NCBI GenBank assembly: GCA_016177925.1
Contig: JACOUH010000079.1
Location: forward strand, 1 to 32,611
From: Planctomycetota bacterium
Lineage (GTDB): Bacteria > Planctomycetota > Planctomycetia > Gemmatales > Gemmataceae
Direction: 5' to 3'
DNA length: 32,611 nt
A model generated the notes under the pieces. That model saw only the letters and a program-made list of their open reading frames with translations, had not been told where the DNA came from and made no database searches. A program made the translations under genes and the position numbers. This document shows positions 26,341 to 32,611 of the stretch, piece by piece; the stretch's first letter is position 1, and each line of letters starts with the position of its first letter.

Positions 26341-26531
26341 AGCGACGTAACCTCCTGCGCCACCTTCGTGAGCAGGGCTGCCTTTTCGTCCGCGAAGGAT
26401 CGGACCACACGATCGTCACCAACCCGGCGAACGGCCGTCAGAGTGAAGTCCCGCGGCATCGCGAGATCAAGTTCAGGCTGGTCCGCAAGATCTGCCGCGA
26501 TCTGGATGTCACTCCACCCTCGGAGAAATGA
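26337..26531 (+). CDS. hicA: HicA family mRNA interferase toxin
   Basis: The 64-residue protein matches HicA, a double-stranded-RNA-binding-fold toxin that cleaves mRNA. It begins MKRRNLLRHLREQGCLFVRE, has GSDHTIVTNPANG with the catalytic His next to an Asp (usually GSHH or GSNH), and ends SEVPRHREIKFRLVRKICRD. The length and all family blocks are normal, so it is probably intact. It overlaps hicB by four bases and lies 19 bp before fwdB. It is therefore enclosed in what appears to be a C1-metabolism operon. Confidence 0.9.
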   Translation: MKRRNLLRHLREQGCLFVREGSDHTIVTNPANGRQSEVPRHREIKFRLVRKICRDLDVTPPSEK

Positions 26532-26550
26532 CCCCAAGAGGCTGTATCCC

Positions 26551-27864
26551 ATGGCTGAACTGAAAGTCGTTAACAACGCCACCTGCACCTTCTGCGGCTG
26601 CGTCTGCGACGACATGGAACTGACCGTCGAGAACAACCACATCACCAAGGCCAAGAACGCCTGCGTCCTGGGCAAGGCGTGGTTCCTCAACCATCACGTC
26701 GAGGAGCGGCCCGTCGCCACCATCGGCGGCAAATCGGCGACCTTCGAGGACGCCGTCGAGCGGGCGGCGCAGATTCTCGCCGCGGCCCGCTACCCGATCG
26801 TCTACGGCCTGTCCGACACCACCTGCGAGGCGCAGCGCATTGCTGTCGCCATCGCCGATCGGATCGGCGGGTGCGTCGACACGACAACGTCGGTCTGTCA
26901 CGGGCCGTCGGGCATGGCGTTCCAGGGCGTCGGCGAGGTGACCTGCACCCTCGGCGAGGTAAAGAACCGGGCCGACCTGGTCGTCTTCTGGGGCAGCAAC
27001 CCCGCCGAGTCGCACCCCCGCCACTTGACGCGCTACTCGTCGACGCCGAAGGGGCTGTTCGTGCCCAACGGCAGCAAGGACCGCACCATCGTCCTGGTCG
27101 ATGTCCGCCGTACCAAGAGCGCCCCCGCCGCCGACCTCTTCCTGCAGATCAAGCCGCGCAAGGACTTCGAGGCCCTCTGGGCGCTGCGAGCGCTGGTCAA
27201 GGGCGTCGAACTGGACGCGTCGGTCGGCGCGGAGGTCGGCATCCCGCTGGAGCAGTTGAAGGACCTCGCCCAGCGGATGAAGAATTGCAAGTTCGGCATC
27301 CTGTTCTTCGGCATGGGCCTGTCGATGACGCGCGGCAAGCACCTGAACGTCGAGGCGGCACTGACCCTGGCGCGCGACCTGAACGAGTACACGCGCTTTT
27401 ACGCCAAGCCGATGCGCGGCCACGGCAACGTGACGGGGGCCGACAACGTGGTGAGCTGGCAGACGGGCTATCCGTTCGGCGTCAGCCTGGGCCGCGGTTA
27501 TCCACGATTCAACCCGGGCGAATTCACGACGGCCGACACGCTGGGCCGCGGCGAGGCCGACGCGGCGCTGATCATCGCGTCGGACCCGATGGGCAACTTC
27601 TCACAGCCGGCACGCGAGCACCTGGCGAACATCCCGTACATCGCCCTGGACCCGAAGGAGACGGCGACGACACGCGGCGCGGCGGTGGCGTTCACGACGG
27701 CGACATACGGGATCAACGTACCGGGAACGGTCTACCGCATGGACGACGTGCCGATCCCGTTGCGCCCGGCGTTCGATTCGCCGTACCCCAGCGACGAGAC
27801 GGTGCTCAAGGCGATCGAGAAGCGCGTGCGCGAGATCCAGGGCGAACAGCGGGCTTGGCGATGA
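26551..27864 (+). CDS. fwdB: Formylmethanofuran dehydrogenase subunit B homologue (catalytic molybdopterin subunit)
   Basis: This 437-residue FwdB/FmdB homologue is the pterin- and Fe-S-binding catalytic subunit of the C1 (formyl) oxidoreductase. The N-terminus has the 4Fe-4S ligands C12, C15, C19 and C38 (CTFCGCVCDD ... ACVLGK). The Mo/W-ligand cysteine is C116 in SVCHGPSGM, encoded TGT. Pterin-binding blocks such as LVVFWGSNPAESHPRH, VDVRRTKSA and IIASDPMGNF follow. In the FhcABCD complex of methylotrophic proteobacteria, subunit B is known to lack the redox cofactor sites, so this version looks redox-competent. The start ATG 26551 lies 19 bp after hicA. Subunits A and C and the formyltransferase are not in the window. 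Confidence 0.9.
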   Translation: MAELKVVNNATCTFCGCVCDDMELTVENNHITKAKNACVLGKAWFLNHHVEERPVATIGGKSATFEDAVERAAQILAAARYPIVYGLSDTTCEAQRIAVAIADRIGGCVDTTTSVCHGPSGMAFQGVGEVTCTLGEVKNRADLVVFWGSNPAESHPRHLTRYSSTPKGLFVPNGSKDRTIVLVDVRRTKSAPAADLFLQIKPRKDFEALWALRALVKGVELDASVGAEVGIPLEQLKDLAQRMKNCKFGILFFGMGLSMTRGKHLNVEAALTLARDLNEYTRFYAKPMRGHGNVTGADNVVSWQTGYPFGVSLGRGYPRFNPGEFTTADTLGRGEADAALIIASDPMGNFSQPAREHLANIPYIALDPKETATTRGAAVAFTTATYGINVPGTVYRMDDVPIPLRPAFDSPYPSDETVLKAIEKRVREIQGEQRAWR

Positions 27865-28427
27865 CAGGCTGCTTTGCGTGCCCAGTTGCAGAAACGTCCG
27901 CGAAAGCGCGTACCAACTCGATCGTTCTAACCCGGATTGCGCACCGCCGCCACCGGGCTCGTCCCGGTGGAGCGACGGCTTCTGCACAAGAGGGGCGGTT
28001 CGGCGCCCGCCCTTTTCTTGTCCACAAACCCTCGCTCCACCGAGACAAGCTCGGTGGGGGCGGGGACGCTCTGCGCTTCTCCGCTGGTGCAAAAGCCCAC
28101 GCTCCACCGAGACAAGCTCGGTGGGGGCGGGGAACGCACCGCGCTGCCCCTCTGGTGCAAAAGCCTCCGCTCCACCGAGACAAGCTCGGGGGGGGCGGGA
28201 CGCAAGAATCTCTGGTTCGACCCCGTCAACCACTGCCTGGTCATGCTCGGCGGCTGCGGCGGCGCCCTGTTCGCCACTGGCGACGACAACGGTTCCAACA
28301 ACACGGACAGAGCGAGCCACTGGGTTCATTCCGGCGGTCTTGTGGGGACGAAGACTGCCGCGACCGCCGTGCGCTGCCCTATCCAGCGGCTGACCCGAAG
28401 GTGTCAAACTCCCCCGCGCCTCCCCTG
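27865..28427. repeat. Palindromic repeat array (three direct copies, one inverted)
   Basis: A 25-bp core, GCTCCACCGAGACAAGCTCG followed by GTGGG, occurs at 28034-28058, 28101-28125 and, slightly diverged, 28169-28193, at a spacing of 67-68 bp. Flanks are also partly shared (TCTGGTGCAAAAGCC before copies two and three, GGGCGGGGA after). An inverted, diverged copy lies at 27950-27973. The core is itself a hairpin (CCACCGAG...CTCGGTGG). Bases 28200-28427 show no repeat and no supportable gene. No cas gene is present. Confidence 0.8.
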
Positions 28428-28967
28428 TCATCGTTTCGCCGCGCGCCGCCTGCGGGTGGGGCCGTTGTGGGTTTCGTCCTGGGGGCCGGCCTCGCCCGTC
28501 TTGTGCATCCGGGCCTCGACGCGGCGCAGGCCGCACAGGATGAGCAGGGCCAGCGCTGTCCCGAACATTGCCGTCAGCATTCGGCCAAGTCCCGCCGCGA
28601 CCCCAAAGGCGGCGGCCAGCCAGACGGTGGACGCCGTCGTCAGGCCCTTGACGCGCTCCTGCTCGTTCAACTTCAGGATCGCCCCGGCCCCGATGAAGCC
28701 CAGACCGGCGAGCAGTCCCTGGATGATACGGCTCAGCCCCTCGTCATCGAAACCGGCCTGTCGTGGCACGATGACGAACAGCGCCGCCCCCAGGGCCACG
28801 AGCATGTGCGTGCGCAGGCCCGCCTCCTTGTGCAACCGCTCCCGGTCGATGCCCAGCAACCCGCCCAGCCCTGCTGCAACGAACAGGCGCACCACCACCC
28901 GGACCACCTCCGACGCGGCCGGCAGTCCCGAGAAATCTTCGGCAACCCCCTCCCACCAGTTTCCCAT
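28428..28967 (-). CDS. MgtC/SapB family membrane protein
   Basis: The 179-residue protein has the MgtC/SapB pattern: helix 1 (LFVAAGLGGLLGIDRERLHK) with the conserved G-x-E-R-like region, then RTHMLVALGAALFVI, QGLLAGLGFIGAGAILK and GLTTASTVWLAAAFGVAAG. About four to five transmembrane helices are seen, and the C-terminus is basic (RRRRAAKR). These proteins are linked to magnesium or acid-stress physiology, but the role here is not known. The ATG 28967 is preceded by GAGAGG; a GTG immediately upstream (28970) is less likely. Confidence 0.88.
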   Translation of the reverse strand: MGNWWEGVAEDFSGLPAASEVVRVVVRLFVAAGLGGLLGIDRERLHKEAGLRTHMLVALGAALFVIVPRQAGFDDEGLSRIIQGLLAGLGFIGAGAILKLNEQERVKGLTTASTVWLAAAFGVAAGLGRMLTAMFGTALALLILCGLRRVEARMHKTGEAGPQDETHNGPTRRRRAAKR

Positions 28968-29319
28968 CACACCCTCTCGGCAAAGCCATCACGTTCGACA
29001 TCACCTCTCTTCGTCAGCACGTCGCGTGCCTGAACAGGCCAGCAATCTCGGGATTGTCTCCAACCGTGCTGCTAGAAGTGGACCGTTGGTGCGGAACGGA
29101 TGCCTGGACAGACTCCAACTGATTGTGGGTTCAGGACTTGTGGCGGCGGACCCAGCCGCATGGCGACCATCGAGCCATTGGCAACTTCCGCGCCGCTGAC
29201 GATGCACTTCGGGCTGATGTGTCCCTCCACCCCGCGGCGAGTATAACAGTCGACAAGAAGCGTCCGCCCCCCGCCCCCGATCCGCCCGATTGACCCTCTT
29301 GCCACCGGGAACCCGCTCC
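28968..29319. other. Divergent intergenic region, no clear gene
   Basis: On the minus strand between 29230 and 29072 a 52-codon frame begins at a GTG and shows coding-like base usage at its start (EGHISPKCIVSGAEVANGSM), but it matches no family that can be recognised and has no ribosome-binding site. No repeat or convincing promoter was seen. The gap must contain promoters for mgtC-like and for the PQQ dehydrogenase gene. Confidence 0.3.
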
Positions 29320-31797
29320 ATGCGTCTTGCCGCCTGTCTGCCTCTGCTGCCCGCCGGATTGCTCGCGGGCCTGCTTGTCTTGCCCGCCGCGCCTCCTGGC
29401 GCCGTACCCGAGCGCGCCCCGAAGAAACGACCTTACGGGATCGACAAACGCGTCCCCTGGACGACGTCGCGCGTCGTCGGCTCGCCCAACCCGCCGGCCC
29501 CCTACCGCGTCGTCCGCGCCTTCCCGAAGCTGAAGGTCTCAAATCCGATCGGCGTGGCGCACCTGCCCGGCACCGACTCCCTGCTGCTGATTCACCAGGC
29601 GTCGGCGTGGGGCGGCCGCGGCGCCATCCTGCGCATCAAGGACGACGACCGCGTCGAGACGGCCGAGCCGTTCCTGCCCGTCGACGGTATCGCCTACGGT
29701 GTCTGCTTCCATCCGAACTTCCTCACGAATGGCTATCTCTACGTCGGCTGCAACGGTCCCTTCGATACCGAGACCAAAACCACCCGCGTCCTCCGCTACA
29801 CCGTCGACCGCAAACCGCCGCACAAGATCGTTCCCGGGTCGGAAAAGAAGATCATCGAGTGGGACTCCAACGGCCACAACGGCGGCGACCTCGCTTTCGG
29901 CAACGACGGCATGCTCTACGTCTCCAGCGGCGACGGCACCTCCGACTCCGACACCGATCTCGCCGGCCAGGACCTCAGCCGGCTCCGCGCCAAGGTGCTG
30001 CGCATCGATGTCGACCACCCTGACCGTGGCAAGAATTACTCTGTCCCCAAGGACAACCCGTTCGCCGGTCAGAAGGACGTGCGGCCCGAGACGTGGGCGT
30101 ACGGCTTCCGCAACCCGTGGCGGCTGCACATCGATCGCGCCACCGGCGATCTGTGGGTCGGGCAGAACGGCCAGGACCTGTGGGAACAGGTTTATCTCAT
30201 CGAGAAGGGCGCCAACTACGGCTGGAGCGTCGTCGAGGGCAGCCACCCGTTCTACCTCAATCGCAAGGCCGGCCCGACGCCGTTCTCCAAACCAATTGCC
30301 GAGCACCATCATTCTGAGTTCCGTTCGCTAACCGGCGGCGTCGTCTACCACGGCACGAAATTACCGGCCCTGCGCGGCGCCTACGTCTACGGCGATTTTT
30401 CTACTGGCAAGATCTGGGGTATCCGCCACAAGGGAGGCAAGGCCACCTGGAACCAGGAACTGGTCGACACGACTCTGCAGGTCACTGGTTTCGGCACCGA
30501 CGCCAAGGGCGAGCTGCTGATCGCCGACCACGGCGGCGGCTACTACCGCCTCGAGGTAGCGCCCAAGCCGGTCAACCCGCCGAAGTTTCCGACGCGCCTC
30601 AGTGAGACAGGACTGTTCGAGTCGGTCCGCAACCACAAACCGCACCCGGCCCTGATCCCCTATTCGGTGAACGCGCAGCTCTGGTCCGACGGCGCCCACA
30701 AGGACCGCTTCCTCGCTGTGCCCGGCCTGCTGGGCATCGACATGACGCCGTCGCGCGGCTGGAATTTCCCCGACGGCACCGTGCTGGTCAAGACGTTCGC
30801 GCTGGACATCGAGGCCGGCAACCCCGCCTCGCGGCGCCGTGTCGAGACGCGCCTTCTGACCAAGCAAGAGGGAGAATGGGCGGGATACTCGTATCTCTGG
30901 GACGATACCCAGGCCGACGCCGTGCTCGTCGCGGCGGGGGGGACAGACCGTCGCTTCACGATCCGCGACGCCAAAGCGCCGGGGGGCAAGCGCGAACAGA
31001 CGTGGCACTTCCCCAGTCGCGCCGAGTGCATGGTCTGTCACAGCCGGGCGGCCAACTACGTCCTTGGCCCGAGTACGGCGCAGATGAACAAGGATCACGA
31101 CTACGGCGGCGTGATCGCCAACCAGCTGCGCACGCTGGAGCACCTCGGCTTCTTCCACTGCAGCGAGATGACCCACGTCGAGGAAATCGAGAATCAGCTG
31201 CGCGACTTCGGCGGCGTCTTCCGTCGCGGACTGCGTGCGACCTTCGCGCCGCTGGACGGATACCTGCCAAAGCTCCCGCCCGTCGCCCGCCGGGTGCTCG
31301 ACGACCTCGGCGCGGAGATAAACCGACCTGTCGAGTGGCTGAAAAACGAGGTGCGCCAGCGGCAGCGCGACACCACGCTGCTGCCCAAGCCCCCGAGCGG
31401 CTACGAGCGATTGGTCGACCCGTCCGATCCGCGTCAGCCGCTGGGAGCCCGAGCACGGTCGTACCCGCACGCCAACTGCTCTCAGTGTCACGTCGCGGCG
31501 GGCGGTGGCAACGCCGCGATGGAGCTGGAGTTCAGCACCCCACACGACAAGATGAACGTGATCGGCGTGCGGCCGCTGCACCACACCTTCGACGTGCCGG
31601 GAGCGAAGTTGATCGACCCGGGACACCCGGAGCGGTCGATGCTGTATCTGCGCGTGGCGCGGCGCGGGCAGGGGCAGATGCCGCCGTTGGCTACCTCAGA
31701 GGTCGACCACGACGCCGTGCGCCTGTTCCACGATTGGATCAAGCAAATGAAGCCCGTCCGCGGTCGTCATTCCGGTCGCTCCGCCGCCAGCAAATAG
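29320..31797 (+). CDS. PQQ-dependent sugar dehydrogenase fused to SO2930-type diheme cytochrome c domain
   Basis: This 825-residue exported protein starts with a signal peptide (MRLACLPLL-like; hydrophobic to about residue 25). Residues about 60-410 form a glucose/sorbosone-dehydrogenase beta-propeller (GIAYGVCFHPNFLTNGYLYV, HNGGDLAFGNDGMLYVSSGD, AYGFRNPWRLHIDRATGDLW). Residues about 425-820 match the SO2930/HNE_0200 diheme family (ALIPYSVNAQLWSDGAHKDR, WHFPSRAECMVCHSR). Two CxxCH heme motifs occur: CMVCH near residue 570 and CSQCH near 720. A sugar oxidised at the propeller could pass electrons to the hemes of the same chain. The ATG 29320 begins the signal peptide; a TTG at 29290 is less likely. 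The last residues overlap a methyltransferase remnant on the other strand. Confidence 0.87.
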   Translation: MRLAACLPLLPAGLLAGLLVLPAAPPGAVPERAPKKRPYGIDKRVPWTTSRVVGSPNPPAPYRVVRAFPKLKVSNPIGVAHLPGTDSLLLIHQASAWGGRGAILRIKDDDRVETAEPFLPVDGIAYGVCFHPNFLTNGYLYVGCNGPFDTETKTTRVLRYTVDRKPPHKIVPGSEKKIIEWDSNGHNGGDLAFGNDGMLYVSSGDGTSDSDTDLAGQDLSRLRAKVLRIDVDHPDRGKNYSVPKDNPFAGQKDVRPETWAYGFRNPWRLHIDRATGDLWVGQNGQDLWEQVYLIEKGANYGWSVVEGSHPFYLNRKAGPTPFSKPIAEHHHSEFRSLTGGVVYHGTKLPALRGAYVYGDFSTGKIWGIRHKGGKATWNQELVDTTLQVTGFGTDAKGELLIADHGGGYYRLEVAPKPVNPPKFPTRLSETGLFESVRNHKPHPALIPYSVNAQLWSDGAHKDRFLAVPGLLGIDMTPSRGWNFPDGTVLVKTFALDIEAGNPASRRRVETRLLTKQEGEWAGYSYLWDDTQADAVLVAAGGTDRRFTIRDAKAPGGKREQTWHFPSRAECMVCHSRAANYVLGPSTAQMNKDHDYGGVIANQLRTLEHLGFFHCSEMTHVEEIENQLRDFGGVFRRGLRATFAPLDGYLPKLPPVARRVLDDLGAEINRPVEWLKNEVRQRQRDTTLLPKPPSGYERLVDPSDPRQPLGARARSYPHANCSQCHVAAGGGNAAMELEFSTPHDKMNVIGVRPLHHTFDVPGAKLIDPGHPERSMLYLRVARRGQGQMPPLATSEVDHDAVRLFHDWIKQMKPVRGRHSGRSAASK

Positions 31798-31894
31798 CCG
31801 TAGCCGCGGGCCAGCCGGGATCGTGCAGATAGTCCCACAGGCCGCGGCTGACGCCGGGCGGCAGTTGCCAGTCGGGAGGCGGTCGGGTGCTCAT
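31739..31894 (-). pseudogene. 5' remnant of a probable SAM-dependent methyltransferase gene
   Basis: From ATG 31894 the minus strand encodes MSTRPPPDWQLPPGVSRGLW and then DYLHDP, which I recognise from memory as the N-terminus of a class I SAM methyltransferase common in planctomycetes. After about 26 residues the frame degenerates. A neighbouring frame reads LARGYGYLLAAE, which resembles the next conserved block, so a one-base shift lies near 31818-31824. No methyltransferase body follows, because the PQQ dehydrogenase gene ends there. It seems to be a truncated and frameshifted leftover. Confidence 0.5.
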
Positions 31895-32115
31895 GGTCGG
31901 CCCGAGCGGGGAGGGACGGCGGGCAGCGCAGCTTCCCCCATCCTTGCAGTCCGCCCGCGTTTGTTCGAGACGAGTCCCCGTCCGGGACCGCCGATCTGTC
32001 CGCGCCGGTCCCCTTTTGACTTGACATTACCTCTTGCGCCGTTTAATGTTGGAGACGCTCCATGATGGCCGCAGCCGGTCCGCTCGGCCGGCATGTTCTG
32101 CAGGAGAAGGGAACC
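31895..32115. other. Region upstream of the HU-family gene
   Basis: Apart from the promoter candidate listed separately, nothing recognisable is seen in this stretch. A longer in-frame ATG at 32062 precedes the chosen HU-family start but lacks a good ribosome-binding site. Confidence 0.35.
32021..32049 (+). promoter_or_regulatory. Putative housekeeping promoter for the HU-family gene
   Basis: TTGACA (32021-32026), a 17-bp spacer and TAATGT (32044-32049) are followed by about 66 bp to the GTG start. The -35 matches the consensus fully and the -10 partly (3 of 6). A second TTGAC lies 5 bp upstream, making an overlapping -35 possible. Confidence 0.45.
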
Positions 32116-32559
32116 GTGACCAAGAAAGAAAGTTTGACCAAGAAAGAAATCGTCAAACAGATAGCCGATGAGATCAAGGAAACGCAGCTGAAGACGAAGG
32201 AGATCGTCCAGCTGACTTTCAATGCGATCGTCGACGCGCTGATCAGGTATCGCCGGATCGAGTTGCGCAACTTCGGCGTCTTCGAGGTCCGTCTGCGCAA
32301 GGCCCGCAAGGCCCGCAACCCGCGCACCGAGGAGCCGGTCAACGTCCCCCCGAAGTTCGTCGTCACCTTCAAGCCCGGCAAGGAGATGGAGGAGCGGGTC
32401 GGCAAATTGACGCCGTCGGCGGAGGAACTGGCCGCCCTTCACGACCAGCCTAAGAAACGCAAGGCGGAGGTGCAGGCCGACGCCAACGGCGTCAGGCCCC
32501 AGGCCGACGGTCAGCGGCCGCCGAAGAAGAAACGCTCCCGCAAGGCCTCCCAGACCTGA
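32116..32559 (+). CDS. HU/IHF-family DNA-binding protein with basic C-terminal tail
   Basis: This 147-residue histone-like protein has the HU fold in residues about 8-100: [37 protein letters not shown], and the DNA-binding arm [20 protein letters not shown] followed by RNPRTEEPV (the HU signature with the conserved RNP). The last 40 or so residues form a Lys/Pro/Arg-rich tail (QPKKRKAEV ... [10 protein letters not shown]) like eukaryotic H1-type tails. Ordinary HU proteins have about 90 residues. The start is GTG 32116, fixed by AGGAGAAGG at 32102-32110; the longer ATG 32062 frame adds an unconserved leader. It would bend or compact DNA. Confidence 0.9.
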   Translation: MTKKESLTKKEIVKQIADEIKETQLKTKEIVQLTFNAIVDALIRYRRIELRNFGVFEVRLRKARKARNPRTEEPVNVPPKFVVTFKPGKEMEERVGKLTPSAEELAALHDQPKKRKAEVQADANGVRPQADGQRPPKKKRSRKASQT

Positions 32560-32611
32560 GAACCCGCGGATTCGATTCAAGATCCCTTCCCGTCCGAACC
32601 GATCTTTCCCT

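Noticed and set aside
27950..28193. CRISPR array
   Set aside because: Only three direct copies, palindromic core, spacers partly shared between units, an inverted copy and no cas genes nearby.
26679..29033. 784-residue open frame on the plus strand
   Set aside because: It is a shadow of fwdB in another frame that runs on through the repeat array; its composition is Arg/Gly/Pro rich without any domain.
29072..29230. 52-codon minus-strand gene (EGHISPKCIVSGAEV...)
   Set aside because: Coding-like bases but no recognised family, no ribosome-binding site and degeneration in its second half; kept only as a note on the gap.

Overview
The window looks like a chromosomal segment of a high-GC planctomycete, probably Gemmata-like. 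The reasons are two Tat-exported DUF1501 proteins, an ECF sigma factor paired with a membrane Ser/Thr kinase, a SO2930-type diheme protein fused to a PQQ sugar-dehydrogenase domain, subunits of a methanogen-type formylmethanofuran dehydrogenase, and many long palindromic elements between genes. This placement is inference from gene content; no rRNA or tRNA gene is visible.

Layout. 1-2400: 3' part of ribosomal protein S1 (rpsA) and a beta-hydroxyacid dehydrogenase. 2370-3794: a DUF1501 protein on the minus strand, convergent with the dehydrogenase, both ending in one heptad-repeat palindrome. 4029-7113: a less GC-rich minus-strand block with a type IIG-like restriction-modification gene split by an apparent one-base frameshift. 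7454-8770: a secreted ThuA-like gene interrupted by one in-frame TGA followed by a SECIS-like hairpin. 9200-16981: complex I genes nuoI, (DUF2203), nuoA, nuoB, nuoC and nuoD, with an ECF sigma factor and a receptor-like Ser/Thr kinase inserted between nuoC and nuoD. 17126-20401: a secreted hypothetical protein, an alpha/beta hydrolase and a second DUF1501 protein. 20657-24540 (minus): a short TauE/SafE permease and a large secreted Ycf48/BNR-type protein with a CBM9-like C-terminus. 24869-27864: a calcineurin-like phosphoesterase relative lacking its first metal motif, then a tight four-gene unit (fwdD-like, hicB, hicA, fwdB). 27865-28427: repeat array. 28428-28967 (minus): MgtC/SapB. 29320-31797: PQQ dehydrogenase/diheme fusion. 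31739-31894 (minus): remnant of a probable methyltransferase gene. 32116-32559: HU-family protein with a basic tail.

How the genes work together. NuoABCDI form part of the peripheral arm and membrane junction of NADH:quinone oxidoreductase; the other subunits must lie elsewhere. The sigma/kinase pair is a typical planctomycete signalling unit. FwdB and FwdD would form the molybdopterin half of a C1 (formyl) oxidoreductase; FwdB keeps the cysteines expected of a redox-active enzyme, which sets it apart from the non-redox FhcB described in methylotrophic proteobacteria. The most noteworthy items are the TGA/SECIS-like arrangement, the cofactor-competent FwdB/FwdD pair with a HicBA module inside its operon, and a set of at least nine different palindromic elements, one of them read in frame inside a protein.
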